Shown: piece by piece, positions 15,141-22,286 of the stretch
Layout of the letters: every line of letters begins with the position of its first letter
Position numbering within the stretch: the first letter of the stretch is position 1
Origin: Clostridiales bacterium Firm_08
GTDB lineage: Bacteria > Bacillota > Clostridia > Oscillospirales > QAKW01
Assembly: GCA_001604045.1 (NCBI GenBank)
Contig: LVAN01000017.1
Span: 1-38,699 of the forward strand
Length of the DNA stretch: 38,699 bases
Direction of reading: 5' to 3'
Made by a program: the position numbers and the translations under genes
The notes under the pieces: generated by a model
Database searches by the model: none
Told to the model about the DNA's origin: nothing
What the model saw: the letters and a program-made list of their open reading frames with translations, nothing else

Positions 15141-16553
15141 TTAAGTTTCGGGCGATTTTTGTAAATCGGCGGCGGCAGTGCCGGACAGCATCATCAGCGC
15201 GAGAAGGTTGGGAAGCGCCATCAGACCGTTGAAAATATCCGCCGCGCGCCATACGGCGTCGGCGGAAAGCAGGGGCCCTGCCGCGATAGCGGCGATATAA
15301 AGCAGACGGAACACAGGCAGCGCGTATCTTATTGTATCGCCGGTCAGATACGCAAGGCACCGTTCGGCGTAAAAGTTCCAGCCGAGAATGGTCGTGAAAG
15401 CGAAAATGATAAGACAGAGGGAAAGGAAAAAAACGCCCGCGCCGTCCGCGAACGGAAGTCCTTTTTCCCACGCGAACGCCGTGATCTCGAACCCGGTGAG
15501 CCGCCCGCCGGTGACAGCGGGATCCCACGCGCCGGTCACGACGATGACAAGTCCGGTCATCGTGCAGAGCAGAAAGGTGTCGACAAAGGTGCCGATCATC
15601 GAGACAAGTCCCTGCCGGACGGGACTGTCTGTTTTCGCCGCCGCCGCGGCGATGGGGGAGGATCCCAGCCCCGCCTCGTTGGAAAAAACGCCCCGGCCGA
15701 CGCCCATCCGTATCGTCGTTTTGAGGGTCAGCCCCGCCGCGGCGCCGCCCGCGGCTCTCGCGTCAAAGGCGCCGGTCAGGATGACGCGGATCGCCGACGG
15801 CACTTCGGGCAGCGCGGTCAGCAGGATGAGCAGGGAAAACAGGACGTAGGCGCCCGCCATCAGCGGCACGATGATCTCGTTGACGGCGGCGATGCGGCGC
15901 AGTCCACCGAAAATGATGATCGCCGCGAGCGCCGTCACGATGCCGCCGGCAAGGGCGGCGGCAAGGGTCACGGGTCTGCCGGACGGACTGTTTGCCGCGC
16001 GGATGACGGGACCGCGGAACAGACGATCGGCGGCAAAGGCGATGCCGTTCGTCTGTGTGACGGTGCCGATGCCAAGCGTTCCCGCCGCCAGCCCCGCCAG
16101 CGCGAAAAGTTGACCCAGCCGGCGGCGGAGTCCGTCCGGCACCCCGGACAACCCTTTTTCCATATAATAAAAGGGGCCTCCGAGCGTACGACCGTCGGGG
16201 GCGACGGTACGGTATTTGACGGCGAGCATCCCCTCGGCGAATTTCGTCGCCATCCCGAAAAACGCCGCGATCAGCATCCAGGTCAGCGCCCCCGGGCCGC
16301 CCGCGGCGATCGCGGTGGCGACGCCTACGATGTTGCCGGTGCCGACGGTGGCGGACAACGCCGTGCAGAGCGCCCCGAAAGAGGAGACCTCTCCCGCGCC
16401 GCCGTCGTCCGTCAGCGTGTATTTGACCGCCTTTCCGAAATGGCGGATCTGCGGAAAACGGCACCGTACCGTCAAAAGGATGCCGACGGCGAGGATCATC
16501 AGGATCAGTCCGTCGCCCCATACCGCGTCATGCAGTTTTTCGATCAATGTCAA
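15141..16553 (-). CDS. AGCS-family amino acid (alanine/glycine):cation symporter
   Basis: About 470 residues with roughly 10-11 membrane segments. AGCS signatures are clear: VWGDGLILMILAVGILLTVRCRFPQIRHFGKAVKYT at the N terminus, FGALCTALSATVGTGNIVGVATAI, GPFYYMEKGL, GVGRGVFSNEAGLGSSPIAAAAA, and EITAFAW near the C terminus. It imports a small amino acid with sodium or protons. The start is uncertain: homology suggests a start about 10 residues before VWGD, where only TTG codons (16553, 16547) are in frame; an ATG at 16570 is out of frame. The upstream in-frame extension runs into the repeat element and is not credible. A terminator hairpin with a T-run ends less than 25 bases upstream, so its promoter is not evident. 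Confidence 0.88.
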   Translation of the reverse strand: MTLIEKLHDAVWGDGLILMILAVGILLTVRCRFPQIRHFGKAVKYTLTDDGGAGEVSSFGALCTALSATVGTGNIVGVATAIAAGGPGALTWMLIAAFFGMATKFAEGMLAVKYRTVAPDGRTLGGPFYYMEKGLSGVPDGLRRRLGQLFALAGLAAGTLGIGTVTQTNGIAFAADRLFRGPVIRAANSPSGRPVTLAAALAGGIVTALAAIIIFGGLRRIAAVNEIIVPLMAGAYVLFSLLILLTALPEVPSAIRVILTGAFDARAAGGAAAGLTLKTTIRMGVGRGVFSNEAGLGSSPIAAAAAKTDSPVRQGLVSMIGTFVDTFLLCTMTGLVIVVTGAWDPAVTGGRLTGFEITAFAWEKGLPFADGAGVFFLSLCLIIFAFTTILGWNFYAERCLAYLTGDTIRYALPVFRLLYIAAIAAGPLLSADAVWRAADIFNGLMALPNLLALMMLSGTAAADLQKSPET

Positions 16554-16570
16554 AATAAGGCTTCTCTCAT

Positions 16571-16601
16571 AAAAAGATCCGGTGACTGTCGTCACCGGAT
16601 C
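16571..16601 (-). terminator. Terminator stem-loop, left copy
   Basis: GATCCGGTGAC/GTCACCGGATC, 11-bp stem, centre TGTC, followed leftward by TTTTT. An identical stem-loop is at 16870-16895. It lies just upstream of the symporter start and probably once ended the shikimate kinase transcript. Confidence 0.85.
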
Positions 16602-16869
16602 ACAGACTGTCAAAAAAGTCGTTTCACCACAGAGAAACAGAAACATAGTTTTAAATAGTTTCGTTTTCGGGAAAGTTCAAAACCCGAAATCAAAACTGAG
16701 AAAAACAAATGTTCTCATCCAAGGAAGCCTTGCTCTGCAAGGCTTTTCTCTGTTTTCCGCAGATAGAACCTCTACCGTACCCACGTACGCCGACGAAGTT
16801 CTATCTGCGAAATGCAACTTCCTTTTTTGCAGTCTGCCAGCGTGTCAAAGAGGTTCTTTGACACGCTGA
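16602..16869 (+). mobile_element. 268-bp terminator-inserted repeat element, copy B (MITE-like)
   Basis: Same length as copy A (3672-3939) and homologous to its reverse complement. Terminal inverted repeats: CAGACTGTCAAAAAAG (16603-16618) and CTTTTTTGCAGTCTG (16822-16836). The 14-bp-stem hairpin outside the right repeat (16838-16868) is shared with copy A. The internal stem here is a perfect 12 bp (CGCAGATAGAAC at 16758-16769 with GTTCTATCTGCG at 16798-16809), different in sequence from copy A, while the enclosed hairpin CGTAC-CCAC-GTACG (16776-16789) is identical apart from strand. No transposase. Flanked by perfect duplicates of a terminator unrelated in sequence to the one around copy A. 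Confidence 0.82.
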
Positions 16870-16895
16870 GATCCGGTGACTGTCGTCACCGGATC
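16870..16895 (-). terminator. Terminator stem-loop, right copy
   Basis: Exact duplicate of the stem-loop at 16576-16601. It lies 33 bases after the shikimate-kinase-like gene; here it lacks the T-run, which is replaced by the repeat element. Confidence 0.75.
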
Positions 16896-16928
16896 ATTGT
16901 ATGCGCTCAGCGGGGAAAATAGTATCGG

Positions 16929-17420
16929 TCAGCGGATCGCCTTGAGGATGGCTTTGAGCAGTTCGTCCTTGACAAGGCCTGTGCCGTCCACCGTGATATC
17001 GGCATATTTTTCATAAAGCGCCTTGCGCTCGAGATAGATCTTCGCGAAATGCTTTTCGGACAGCCCCGCGATGCCGCGGGACTTGAGGTTTTCGATGCGC
17101 GCGTAGATCTCCTCCAGCGGAACGCTGATGTAGATGACCGTTGCGTTCTTTTTGACGTTTCGCATGCCCTTGCCGCTGTAAACGGCGGAGCCGCCCGTGG
17201 AGATGACGGTCCGGTCAACATCGATGGAGCAAAGCGTGTCCTCCTCGATCTTTTTGAACGCCTCCAGCCCCTCGTCGTCCAGGATCGCCTGGATCCGCTT
17301 GCCGGCGCGGCTTTGCAGCAGGATATCGACGTCCAGAAAGTCAAACCCGATCTCCTTGGCGAGCAGGACGCCCACCGTGCTTTTGCCGCAGGACGGCATA
17401 CCGATCAGAACGTAATTCAT
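16929..17420 (-). CDS. aroK: Shikimate kinase-like protein
   Basis: A 163-residue P-loop kinase resembling AroK, which phosphorylates shikimate in aromatic amino acid synthesis. Walker A is GMPSCGKST (residues 7-15); the DxD-like motif is DVD (30-32); the substrate Gly loop reads STGGSAVYS; the C-terminal RKALYEKYADITVDG matches the R-x-L-Y-x-x-x-A-D pattern. The usual shikimate-binding F-R-x-x-E is replaced by FKKIEE (Lys56), and the lid is short. Similar variants occur in clostridial proteins annotated as shikimate kinase, so activity is uncertain. The start at 17420 has the strong site GGAGG; an earlier in-frame start overlaps the promoter. Transcribed divergently from the lipoprotein at 17542. 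Confidence 0.8.
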   Translation of the reverse strand: MNYVLIGMPSCGKSTVGVLLAKEIGFDFLDVDILLQSRAGKRIQAILDDEGLEAFKKIEEDTLCSIDVDRTVISTGGSAVYSGKGMRNVKKNATVIYISVPLEEIYARIENLKSRGIAGLSEKHFAKIYLERKALYEKYADITVDGTGLVKDELLKAILKAIR

Positions 17421-17440
17421 AACGATCCCTCCTTTACCTG

Positions 17441-17469
17441 ATGATATCACATTTTTCTGCCGCTTTCAA
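17441..17469 (-). promoter_or_regulatory. Promoter of the shikimate-kinase-like gene
   Basis: Minus strand: TTGAAA (17464-17469), 17-base spacer, TATCAT (17441-17446) with an extended TG upstream of the -10. Confidence 0.7.
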
Positions 17470-17490
17470 GAGAGAAGTTGTTTTTTATGG

Positions 17491-17519
17491 TTGTAAGTTT
17501 TGAAAGGATATGGTAAAAT
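17491..17519 (+). promoter_or_regulatory. Promoter of the solute-binding lipoprotein gene
   Basis: TTGTAA, 17-base spacer, TAAAAT in a GATATGGTAAAATA context that matches the promoter at 5368-5376. Divergent from the promoter at 17441-17469. Confidence 0.65.
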
Positions 17520-17541
17520 ACCTTTATAGAAGGTGATCAAT

Positions 17542-18906
17542 ATGAAAAAAATAAAAAGTTTCTGGATACTGCTTGTCGTACTGCTTTTCTGTTTCGGCTG
17601 TACGCCCGCCGTCACGCCCTCTCCGGCGCCGGGCGATGTGACGCCGGGCAGCACGACCCCGCCGGAAGGGAAGGATACGCCGGCGGCGGAACCCTCCGCG
17701 GCGGAGCATACCCTGCTTGACAAAGACGCGAAGGCGAACGCGGCGCTGCTGCCGCGCGGGTTTAGCGAAACGTCGGAATACGTGACCGACGCGGCGCGCC
17801 GGGATATCGTGATGTATTACGCCGCGTCAAGTTCTGTCTTTTCTTATACCGACGGCGAGAAAAACATCGTGGATGAAGCGATGTGGGCGCAGCGGCTTTA
17901 CAAGGAATATGATATCCGCCTGCACCTGATCCGCAAAGCGCCGGAGACCTCTCTTTCGGCGCAGCTCATCGCGATGCTGGCGGACGCGAATATCGACGTT
18001 TTGTCTTTCACGCCGGATCAGCTTCCTTACGCGGAGGGGATGGCGGCGGATCTTTCTCTGCTGCTGCCGGACGGCGCGGAATATCTCAATACCTCTATGT
18101 ATGAAAAAAGCAAAAAATATCTGATGCCCGTGGGCGTGGCGCGCAGTCTGTGGTACGCGCCCTCCGACAAGGGTGCCGATCCTCTTGCGCTTTCCCGCGC
18201 GGGCGCCTGGACGATGGACGCTTTCACCGCCTTTCTGCGGGAAAGGACGGCGGCGGGCGTCAAGGGCGTTGAGATCGGGGAACTCTCCGAATTTCTCGCC
18301 GCCGTCGGCAGACCGCTTCTCACGGCGGAGGGCGGCGCGGTAACGGCGCACGGGCAGGATGAGATCATCCTGTCACTGCGGCAAAGCCTGACCCGCGCCG
18401 ACGTTTACACGGCGGGCACGGAGGAGGCGAACGCCCCGTCGCTGGCAAGCGGCAAACTAACGATGCGCTACGGCGCGATCCCGTATTGGATCACGAACGG
18501 GAAACGCCCCGCCGTCCGTTTCGCGCCGATGCCGACAGCGGACGCAAATACCGACGGCGGCGTGATCGCCAGCGCCACGGTGCTGGCGCTGCCGAAAAAC
18601 GGAAAAAACTCGCAGGCGGCGCTGAGCGCGGCGATGCTGTTCACCGCGCGTTTCGCGGACGCGCGTCACGACACGCTGCGGTTCGAATACGGGATGGACT
18701 TTGAGGATTGGAAAGAGTATTTTTCTCTTTGCAACGAACATCTGATCGTCGCGACCGCGCCGGATGAGATATCGTCGGAGACCCTGCGGGCGCTTCTGAC
18801 CGACGTAACGGTGAGAAACACGCGCGCGGCGCTTTCCGAACTGAACGCTTCCCTTGCCGCGTATGCCGCGCGGCGCAATGAAAGGGCGTCGCTATGGGCG
18901 CTGTGA
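17542..18906 (+). CDS. Extracellular solute-binding-like lipoprotein
   Basis: A 454-residue predicted lipoprotein: MKKIKSFWILLVVLLFCFGC signal, then a long Pro/Thr/Gly/Glu-rich linker (residues about 21-55) of the kind that spaces a domain from the membrane. The body resembles a family 1 solute-binding fold: IVMYYAASSSVFSY, LYKEYDIRLHLIRKAPETSLSAQLIAMLADANIDVLSFT, then APMPTADANTDGGVIASATVLALPKNGKNSQAALSAAMLF near the C terminus, typical of sugar ABC receptors. No ABC permease or ATPase gene is adjacent, so it may be an orphan receptor. The start at 17542 is set by AAGGTGA; a GTG three codons earlier lies within that site. The lipobox residue at -3 (Cys) is unusual. Its end overlaps tadA by 13 bases. 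Confidence 0.75.
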   Translation: MKKIKSFWILLVVLLFCFGCTPAVTPSPAPGDVTPGSTTPPEGKDTPAAEPSAAEHTLLDKDAKANAALLPRGFSETSEYVTDAARRDIVMYYAASSSVFSYTDGEKNIVDEAMWAQRLYKEYDIRLHLIRKAPETSLSAQLIAMLADANIDVLSFTPDQLPYAEGMAADLSLLLPDGAEYLNTSMYEKSKKYLMPVGVARSLWYAPSDKGADPLALSRAGAWTMDAFTAFLRERTAAGVKGVEIGELSEFLAAVGRPLLTAEGGAVTAHGQDEIILSLRQSLTRADVYTAGTEEANAPSLASGKLTMRYGAIPYWITNGKRPAVRFAPMPTADANTDGGVIASATVLALPKNGKNSQAALSAAMLFTARFADARHDTLRFEYGMDFEDWKEYFSLCNEHLIVATAPDEISSETLRALLTDVTVRNTRAALSELNASLAAYAARRNERASLWAL

Positions 18907-19352
18907 CGGACGCGGAATATATGGAGATCGCCCTGGAGGAGGCGCGCAAGGCGCTGGCGCTGGGGGAGGTCCCCGTCGGCGCGGCGGTGGTGCAAAACGG
19001 CAAAGTGATCGCCGCGGCGCACAACCTGCGGGAGACGGAGAAAAACGCACTGGCGCACGCCGAGACGAGGGCGATCGATATCGCCTGTAAGGCGCTCGGC
19101 GGCTGGCGGCTGCCCGACTGCACGCTGTATGTGACGCTGGAGCCCTGCCTGATGTGCGCGGGCGCCATCCTCAACGCGAGGATCGACCGCGTCGTGTACG
19201 GAGCGGCGGACCCCACGAGCGGCGCGCTCGGATCCAAACTCGACGCGCGCGGCGCCGGGCTCAACCACACGCTTTCCGTGACCGGCGGCGTCTCACAAGA
19301 CGCCTGCGCCGCCCTGCTAAAGGATTTTTTCCGCGCGCTGAGAAAAAAGTGA
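18894..19352 (+). CDS. tadA: tRNA-specific adenosine deaminase
   Basis: A 152-residue zinc deaminase that converts A34 to inosine in tRNA-Arg(ACG). Zinc and catalytic residues are present: His55-Ala-Glu57 in ALAHAETRAI and Pro84-Cys85-x-x-Cys88 in LEPCLMCAGAI. The ARIDRVVYGAADPTSGALGS segment and C-terminal LLKDFFRALRKK are typical of TadA. It overlaps the end of the lipoprotein gene by 13 bases, so the two share a transcript. The usual downstream partners (dnaX, recR) and the SRP RNA are not present here. Confidence 0.95.
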   Translation: MGAVTDAEYMEIALEEARKALALGEVPVGAAVVQNGKVIAAAHNLRETEKNALAHAETRAIDIACKALGGWRLPDCTLYVTLEPCLMCAGAILNARIDRVVYGAADPTSGALGSKLDARGAGLNHTLSVTGGVSQDACAALLKDFFRALRKK

Positions 19353-19469
19353 AATACGGTATCGTGCGGCGTCCGCGCCCGGATGAAGTCGTAAAGAAAA
19401 TATGAACCGGGGGAAAACAAAGAATTCTCAGTTTATTTAAAATTTGCTCACACATTTTCCGGTTTTGTA

Positions 19470-19478
19470 TGGTATACT
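19470..19478 (+). promoter_or_regulatory. Extended -10 promoter in the noncoding region
   Basis: TGGTATACT, a TGnTATACT extended -10, with no obvious -35. It points toward the C-rich sequence and the hairpin at 19542-19578, and no coding frame follows. Confidence 0.45.
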
Positions 19479-19484
19479 TGACTT

Positions 19485-19578
19485 GTCGATAGGGAGATCC
19501 CCCCTCCCGTTTGACACATTTTCCCCCTCCTATTTTTATGAAAACACCGAGGCGCCGCATCGCGGCGCCTCGGTGTTT
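19485..19578 (+). ncRNA. Candidate small RNA with C-rich loops
   Basis: A transcript from the extended -10 at 19470-19478 would begin near 19485 and end at the 17-bp hairpin. Its first stem is GGGAG (19492-19496) with CTCCC (19504-19508), leaving a loop of ATCCCCC. A second unpaired tract, TTTTCCCCCTCC, follows. C-rich single strands that match Shine-Dalgarno sequences are a known feature of several Firmicute regulatory RNAs. The T-run after the last hairpin is weak, so this remains a candidate. Confidence 0.35.
19542..19578. terminator. Strong 17-bp hairpin downstream of tadA
   Basis: Perfect stem: arms 19542-19558 and 19562-19578, three-base loop ATC, closed by AAACACCGAGG. Only three T follow rightward and four leftward; probably the terminator of tadA or of the candidate small RNA. 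Confidence 0.65.
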
Positions 19579-19638
19579 CAGCGCAGGAATTCGTTCCGAC
19601 AAGGCGGGCGGCAGCCTGCCGCCCCGAAGATATAAAAT

Positions 19639-19674
19639 AAGCGGCGATCCGATTTCCCAATCGGATCGCCGCTT
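19639..19674 (-). terminator. Terminator of the SLH surface-protein gene
   Basis: Perfect 15-bp stem, AAGCGGCGATCCGAT with ATCGGATCGCCGCTT, six-base loop, followed leftward by an AT-rich ATTTTAT tail. It lies 32 bases after the surface-protein stop. Confidence 0.85.
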
Positions 19675-19706
19675 GTTGTTGCGGGTCATTTGCCGCGGCC
19701 GCAGGT

Positions 19707-21719
19707 TTATTTGCCGAAGTTTTTATCGAACATCGTCAGGATCTGCGCGACCTCGGCGCGGGTGGCTTTGCCCTTCGGGTTGAAACTGCCGTTCGCCCCG
19801 GCGACAAGACCGGCGCGCTGGCAGGTGGTGACCGCCGCTTTCGCCCATTTGGATATTTTGGCCGCGTCTTTGAAACTCACCGCCGCCTGTTTGGGCGTGA
19901 GGGTGATCTTTTTATATTTCGCGTAGGTCACAAGGATGGTGCAGATCTGCTCTCTTGTGATGGGATCGTTCGGCATAAACTTGCCGTCCGAGCCGGAAAC
20001 GATCCCGTTATCGCTCGCCCACTTGACGGCGCCGGTGTACCACTGGCCGCTCTTTACGTCGCTGAATACGGTCTTTACATTGTTGTTGACCTTCACGCCC
20101 GCCATACGGGACAGGGTGGCGACGAACATCGCCCTTGTCATCGGCGTGTTCGGCTCGAAGGTCGTCTGCGTAATGCCGGCGAAAATGCCCTTGCTGACGG
20201 TGTAGGCGACCGCGTCGTAATACCATGCTTTTTTCGGGACGTCCTTGAACGTCACGGCGGGGGCAAGTTTGGGGATGACGACCTCGCTGCCCGGCTTGAT
20301 CGCGCCGCATACCGAGCAATGGATGCTCTTGACGCCCTCTTTGGAGGCCGTCGCGGCTCTGTCTACCGTATATTCGGTGTTCCAGGTGTGGCCGACCGGA
20401 TCGATGGAAACGGCGGTACTCTCGATGGACGCTTTACACCGGTTGCAGTGGTAGGATTTACTGCCCGCCTCGGTGCAGGTCGGCTCTTTGTCGACGACGT
20501 ATTCGCTGCCGGCGTCGTGGCCGAGCGCCTCGAGGATCTCCTCGCTGCCCGGCTTGGTCGCGCCGCATTCGGTACAGCAGATCGCGGAGAGCCCCGTACC
20601 CGTGCAGGTGGCGGGACGGACCAGCGTCGCTTCCGCCGCCCAGACGTGTTCGTGGGTGATGAAGGAAGGACCGTTGTCCTCGAATTTCCAGATCGCGGGA
20701 TCAAAGTCGGTGTAGGTCTCGGCGTCGCCGAGTTCCGCGTCGGTCAGGATCCGCACGTTGGACTCGGTATGCTGTCCGCCGGTGCGGCGTACAGCGGAAG
20801 TATCGCAGGCGTCCGAGGGGAAGAAGAGACCGGGCGCGGAGAAGGAATTTTCCGCCCTGCCGTAGTTCCATCCGATGACCGCGCCGACGAGCCCGACGCT
20901 TTCATTGACGGCGCTCGCGGTCAGTTTGCCGCGGTTGAAGGAGGTTTGGATCAGGCCGTTGGCGCTGTTCTCACCGGCGATACCCGCGACGAGGAGATAG
21001 TTGAGGAAACCGGCTTCGATGGTATGGCGCGCGGTCACCTCCGCGGTGTTGAGACAATTTTTGATGGTGCCGTTGTTATCACCGGCGATGCCGGCCGCCA
21101 GCACTTTCAGATTGGGGACGGTCACGTCGATCGTTCCGCCAAACGAGCATTTTTCGATCAGCGCGTCCGTCGCGTTGCGCGCGGCGATACCGCCCGCGAA
21201 AAACGTATATATCACCGACGCCGCCACAGAGGGCGCGGTCAGCGTATAGGCGGCGTCCACGATATGCAGATCACGGACGGTGCCGCTGTTCTGCGCGAAA
21301 AGCCCGAGATAGCGGCAGGCGGCGACATTGGTATCGGATACGACGTTTATCGTCAATCCTTTGATGCAGTATCCCTGTCCGTTCAGCGTTCCGGTAAAGG
21401 GAACGGGATCATAGTAATTTTCGGGGAACGGAATTTCAGGATCGGGGGAGTCGTCTTTGGTGACAAGACTCAGCCCGATGGGCTTGAAGCCGCCGAACGT
21501 TTCGTCATACAAAACGCCGCCGGGGCTGACGTCCGCTTCGGTGATGGTGATATCGTTGGTCAGGATATAATCGCCGTCCGGATCATCCGCGATCAAAAGC
21601 AGATCGGCGGCGGTCGAGATCTCCACGGGGGGATCGTCCGTCGCGAAGGCGAGGGTCGCCGTCATGCCGAGCAGAAGGCACACGGCAAGCAGGACGGAAA
21701 GAATACGTCTCATTTTCAT
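19707..21719 (-). CDS. SLH-domain cell-surface protein
   Basis: A 670-residue secreted protein. Signal peptide about 1-27 (MKMRRILSVLLAVCLLLGMTATLAFA). Residues about 30-340 form GLUG-like beta-helix repeats (AGGIAARNATDALIEKCSFGG, AAGIAGDNNGTIKNCLNTAEV, VAGIAGENSANGLIQTSFNRG). Residues about 355-490 hold three related units with paired cysteines (CTGTGLSAICCTECGATKPGSE; CTEAGSKSYHCNRCKASI; SKEGVKSIHCSVCGAIKPGSE). The last 175 residues are three SLH modules (FKDVPKKAWYYDAVAYTVSKGIFAG; FSDVKSGQWYTGAVKWASDNGIVSG; FKDAAKISKWAKAAVTTCQRAGLVAG), which anchor proteins to cell-wall polymers. The AAGGAG site supports the start at 21719. It has its own promoter, a 5' stem-loop and a terminator. The binding target of the N-terminal region is unknown. 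Confidence 0.92.
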   Translation of the reverse strand: MKMRRILSVLLAVCLLLGMTATLAFATDDPPVEISTAADLLLIADDPDGDYILTNDITITEADVSPGGVLYDETFGGFKPIGLSLVTKDDSPDPEIPFPENYYDPVPFTGTLNGQGYCIKGLTINVVSDTNVAACRYLGLFAQNSGTVRDLHIVDAAYTLTAPSVAASVIYTFFAGGIAARNATDALIEKCSFGGTIDVTVPNLKVLAAGIAGDNNGTIKNCLNTAEVTARHTIEAGFLNYLLVAGIAGENSANGLIQTSFNRGKLTASAVNESVGLVGAVIGWNYGRAENSFSAPGLFFPSDACDTSAVRRTGGQHTESNVRILTDAELGDAETYTDFDPAIWKFEDNGPSFITHEHVWAAEATLVRPATCTGTGLSAICCTECGATKPGSEEILEALGHDAGSEYVVDKEPTCTEAGSKSYHCNRCKASIESTAVSIDPVGHTWNTEYTVDRAATASKEGVKSIHCSVCGAIKPGSEVVIPKLAPAVTFKDVPKKAWYYDAVAYTVSKGIFAGITQTTFEPNTPMTRAMFVATLSRMAGVKVNNNVKTVFSDVKSGQWYTGAVKWASDNGIVSGSDGKFMPNDPITREQICTILVTYAKYKKITLTPKQAAVSFKDAAKISKWAKAAVTTCQRAGLVAGANGSFNPKGKATRAEVAQILTMFDKNFGK

Positions 21720-21746
21720 GGGGAGAAACTCCTTTCACAAATACAA

Positions 21747-21773
21747 TAAGCGCAGAGGAGACCTCTACGCTTA
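21747..21773 (-). promoter_or_regulatory. 5' stem-loop in the SLH gene leader
   Basis: On the minus strand TAAGCGTAGAGG pairs with CCTCTGCGCTTA (one G-U wobble) beginning almost at the expected transcription start. A stem at the extreme 5' end is a known way of stabilising mRNA against 5'-end-dependent decay. Confidence 0.6.
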
Positions 21774-21774
21774 C

Positions 21775-21803
21775 AGTATACCGTAATTTTATTCAAAAGG
21801 CAA
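21775..21803 (-). promoter_or_regulatory. Promoter of the SLH surface-protein gene
   Basis: Minus strand: TTGCCT (21798-21803), 17-base spacer, TATACT (21775-21780). Confidence 0.7.
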
Positions 21804-21806
21804 GTC

Positions 21807-22286
21807 TTATTTTTCCGGAAGTTCCTGCCGTTCCGCGCGGCGGCGGAACACGACGAACTTGCTGAAAATATAGTTGGAGATGGTGACGACGATCAGCATC
21901 AGGAATTTCGCGATCATACTGCCGGTGATGTCAATGATAAAATGAAACGCGATGTTTTTGAACTTCAAAAGATCGATCAGCAGCCACAGTCCGCCGCTCT
22001 CCAGCACCAGCGAGAACAGGCGGGCGCCGTAAAAGCCCGCCGCCTCTTTGAGGACGGTGCCGGGATCCTTCGCCTTGCTGACGAACACCACGAGTTTGTT
22101 CATCACGAACGCGAAGGTGACCGAGATGATCCAGGCGATGACGTTGGCGACCTGATAGAGTTTTTCCCCCATCAGCGCGACGCAGAGGATATAGATGCCG
22201 AGATTGAGCAGCGTCGTGCAGCAGCCGACGATGACGTAGACGATAAATTCCCTGTACTTTTGGAACAGCGCTTTTATGTGGTTCAT
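21807..22286 (-). CDS. GtrA/GtcA-family membrane protein
   Basis: A 159-residue protein with four predicted membrane segments (FIVYVIVGCCTTLLNLGIYILCVAL; VANVIAWIISVTFAFVMNKLVVF; an Arg-Leu-Phe-Ser segment; and MIAKFLMLIVVTISNYIFSKFVVF). N-K-x-x-V-F and S-N-Y-x-x-S-K-x-x-V-F are GtrA signatures. Family members are thought to flip lipid-linked sugars made by a partner glycosyltransferase. Its start overlaps the end of the glycosyltransferase gene by four bases, and that gene overlaps yfhO in the same way, indicating one functional set. Last gene of the operon. Confidence 0.93.
   Translation of the reverse strand: MNHIKALFQKYREFIVYVIVGCCTTLLNLGIYILCVALMGEKLYQVANVIAWIISVTFAFVMNKLVVFVSKAKDPGTVLKEAAGFYGARLFSLVLESGGLWLLIDLLKFKNIAFHFIIDITGSMIAKFLMLIVVTISNYIFSKFVVFRRRAERQELPEK

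Larger units (their letters stand above)
19353..19706. other. Noncoding region with candidate small RNA and terminators
   Basis: No supported gene in 354 bases. It contains an extended -10 promoter (19470-19478), a C-rich stretch, a 17-bp-stem hairpin (19542-19578) and the surface-protein terminator (19639-19674). An SRP RNA was looked for because it often follows tadA; its conserved GGAAGCAGC core is absent. Confidence 0.5.

Noticed and set aside
16554-16646. N-terminal extension of the symporter beginning MFLFLCGETTF
   Set aside because: These codons come from the repeat element and the terminator; the same residues appear in the unrelated frame at 3895. Homology places the start near 16553.
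19353-19706. SRP RNA (ffs) downstream of tadA
   Set aside because: The order tadA-ffs is common in Firmicutes, but the conserved GGAAGCAGC core and the closing helix are not present.
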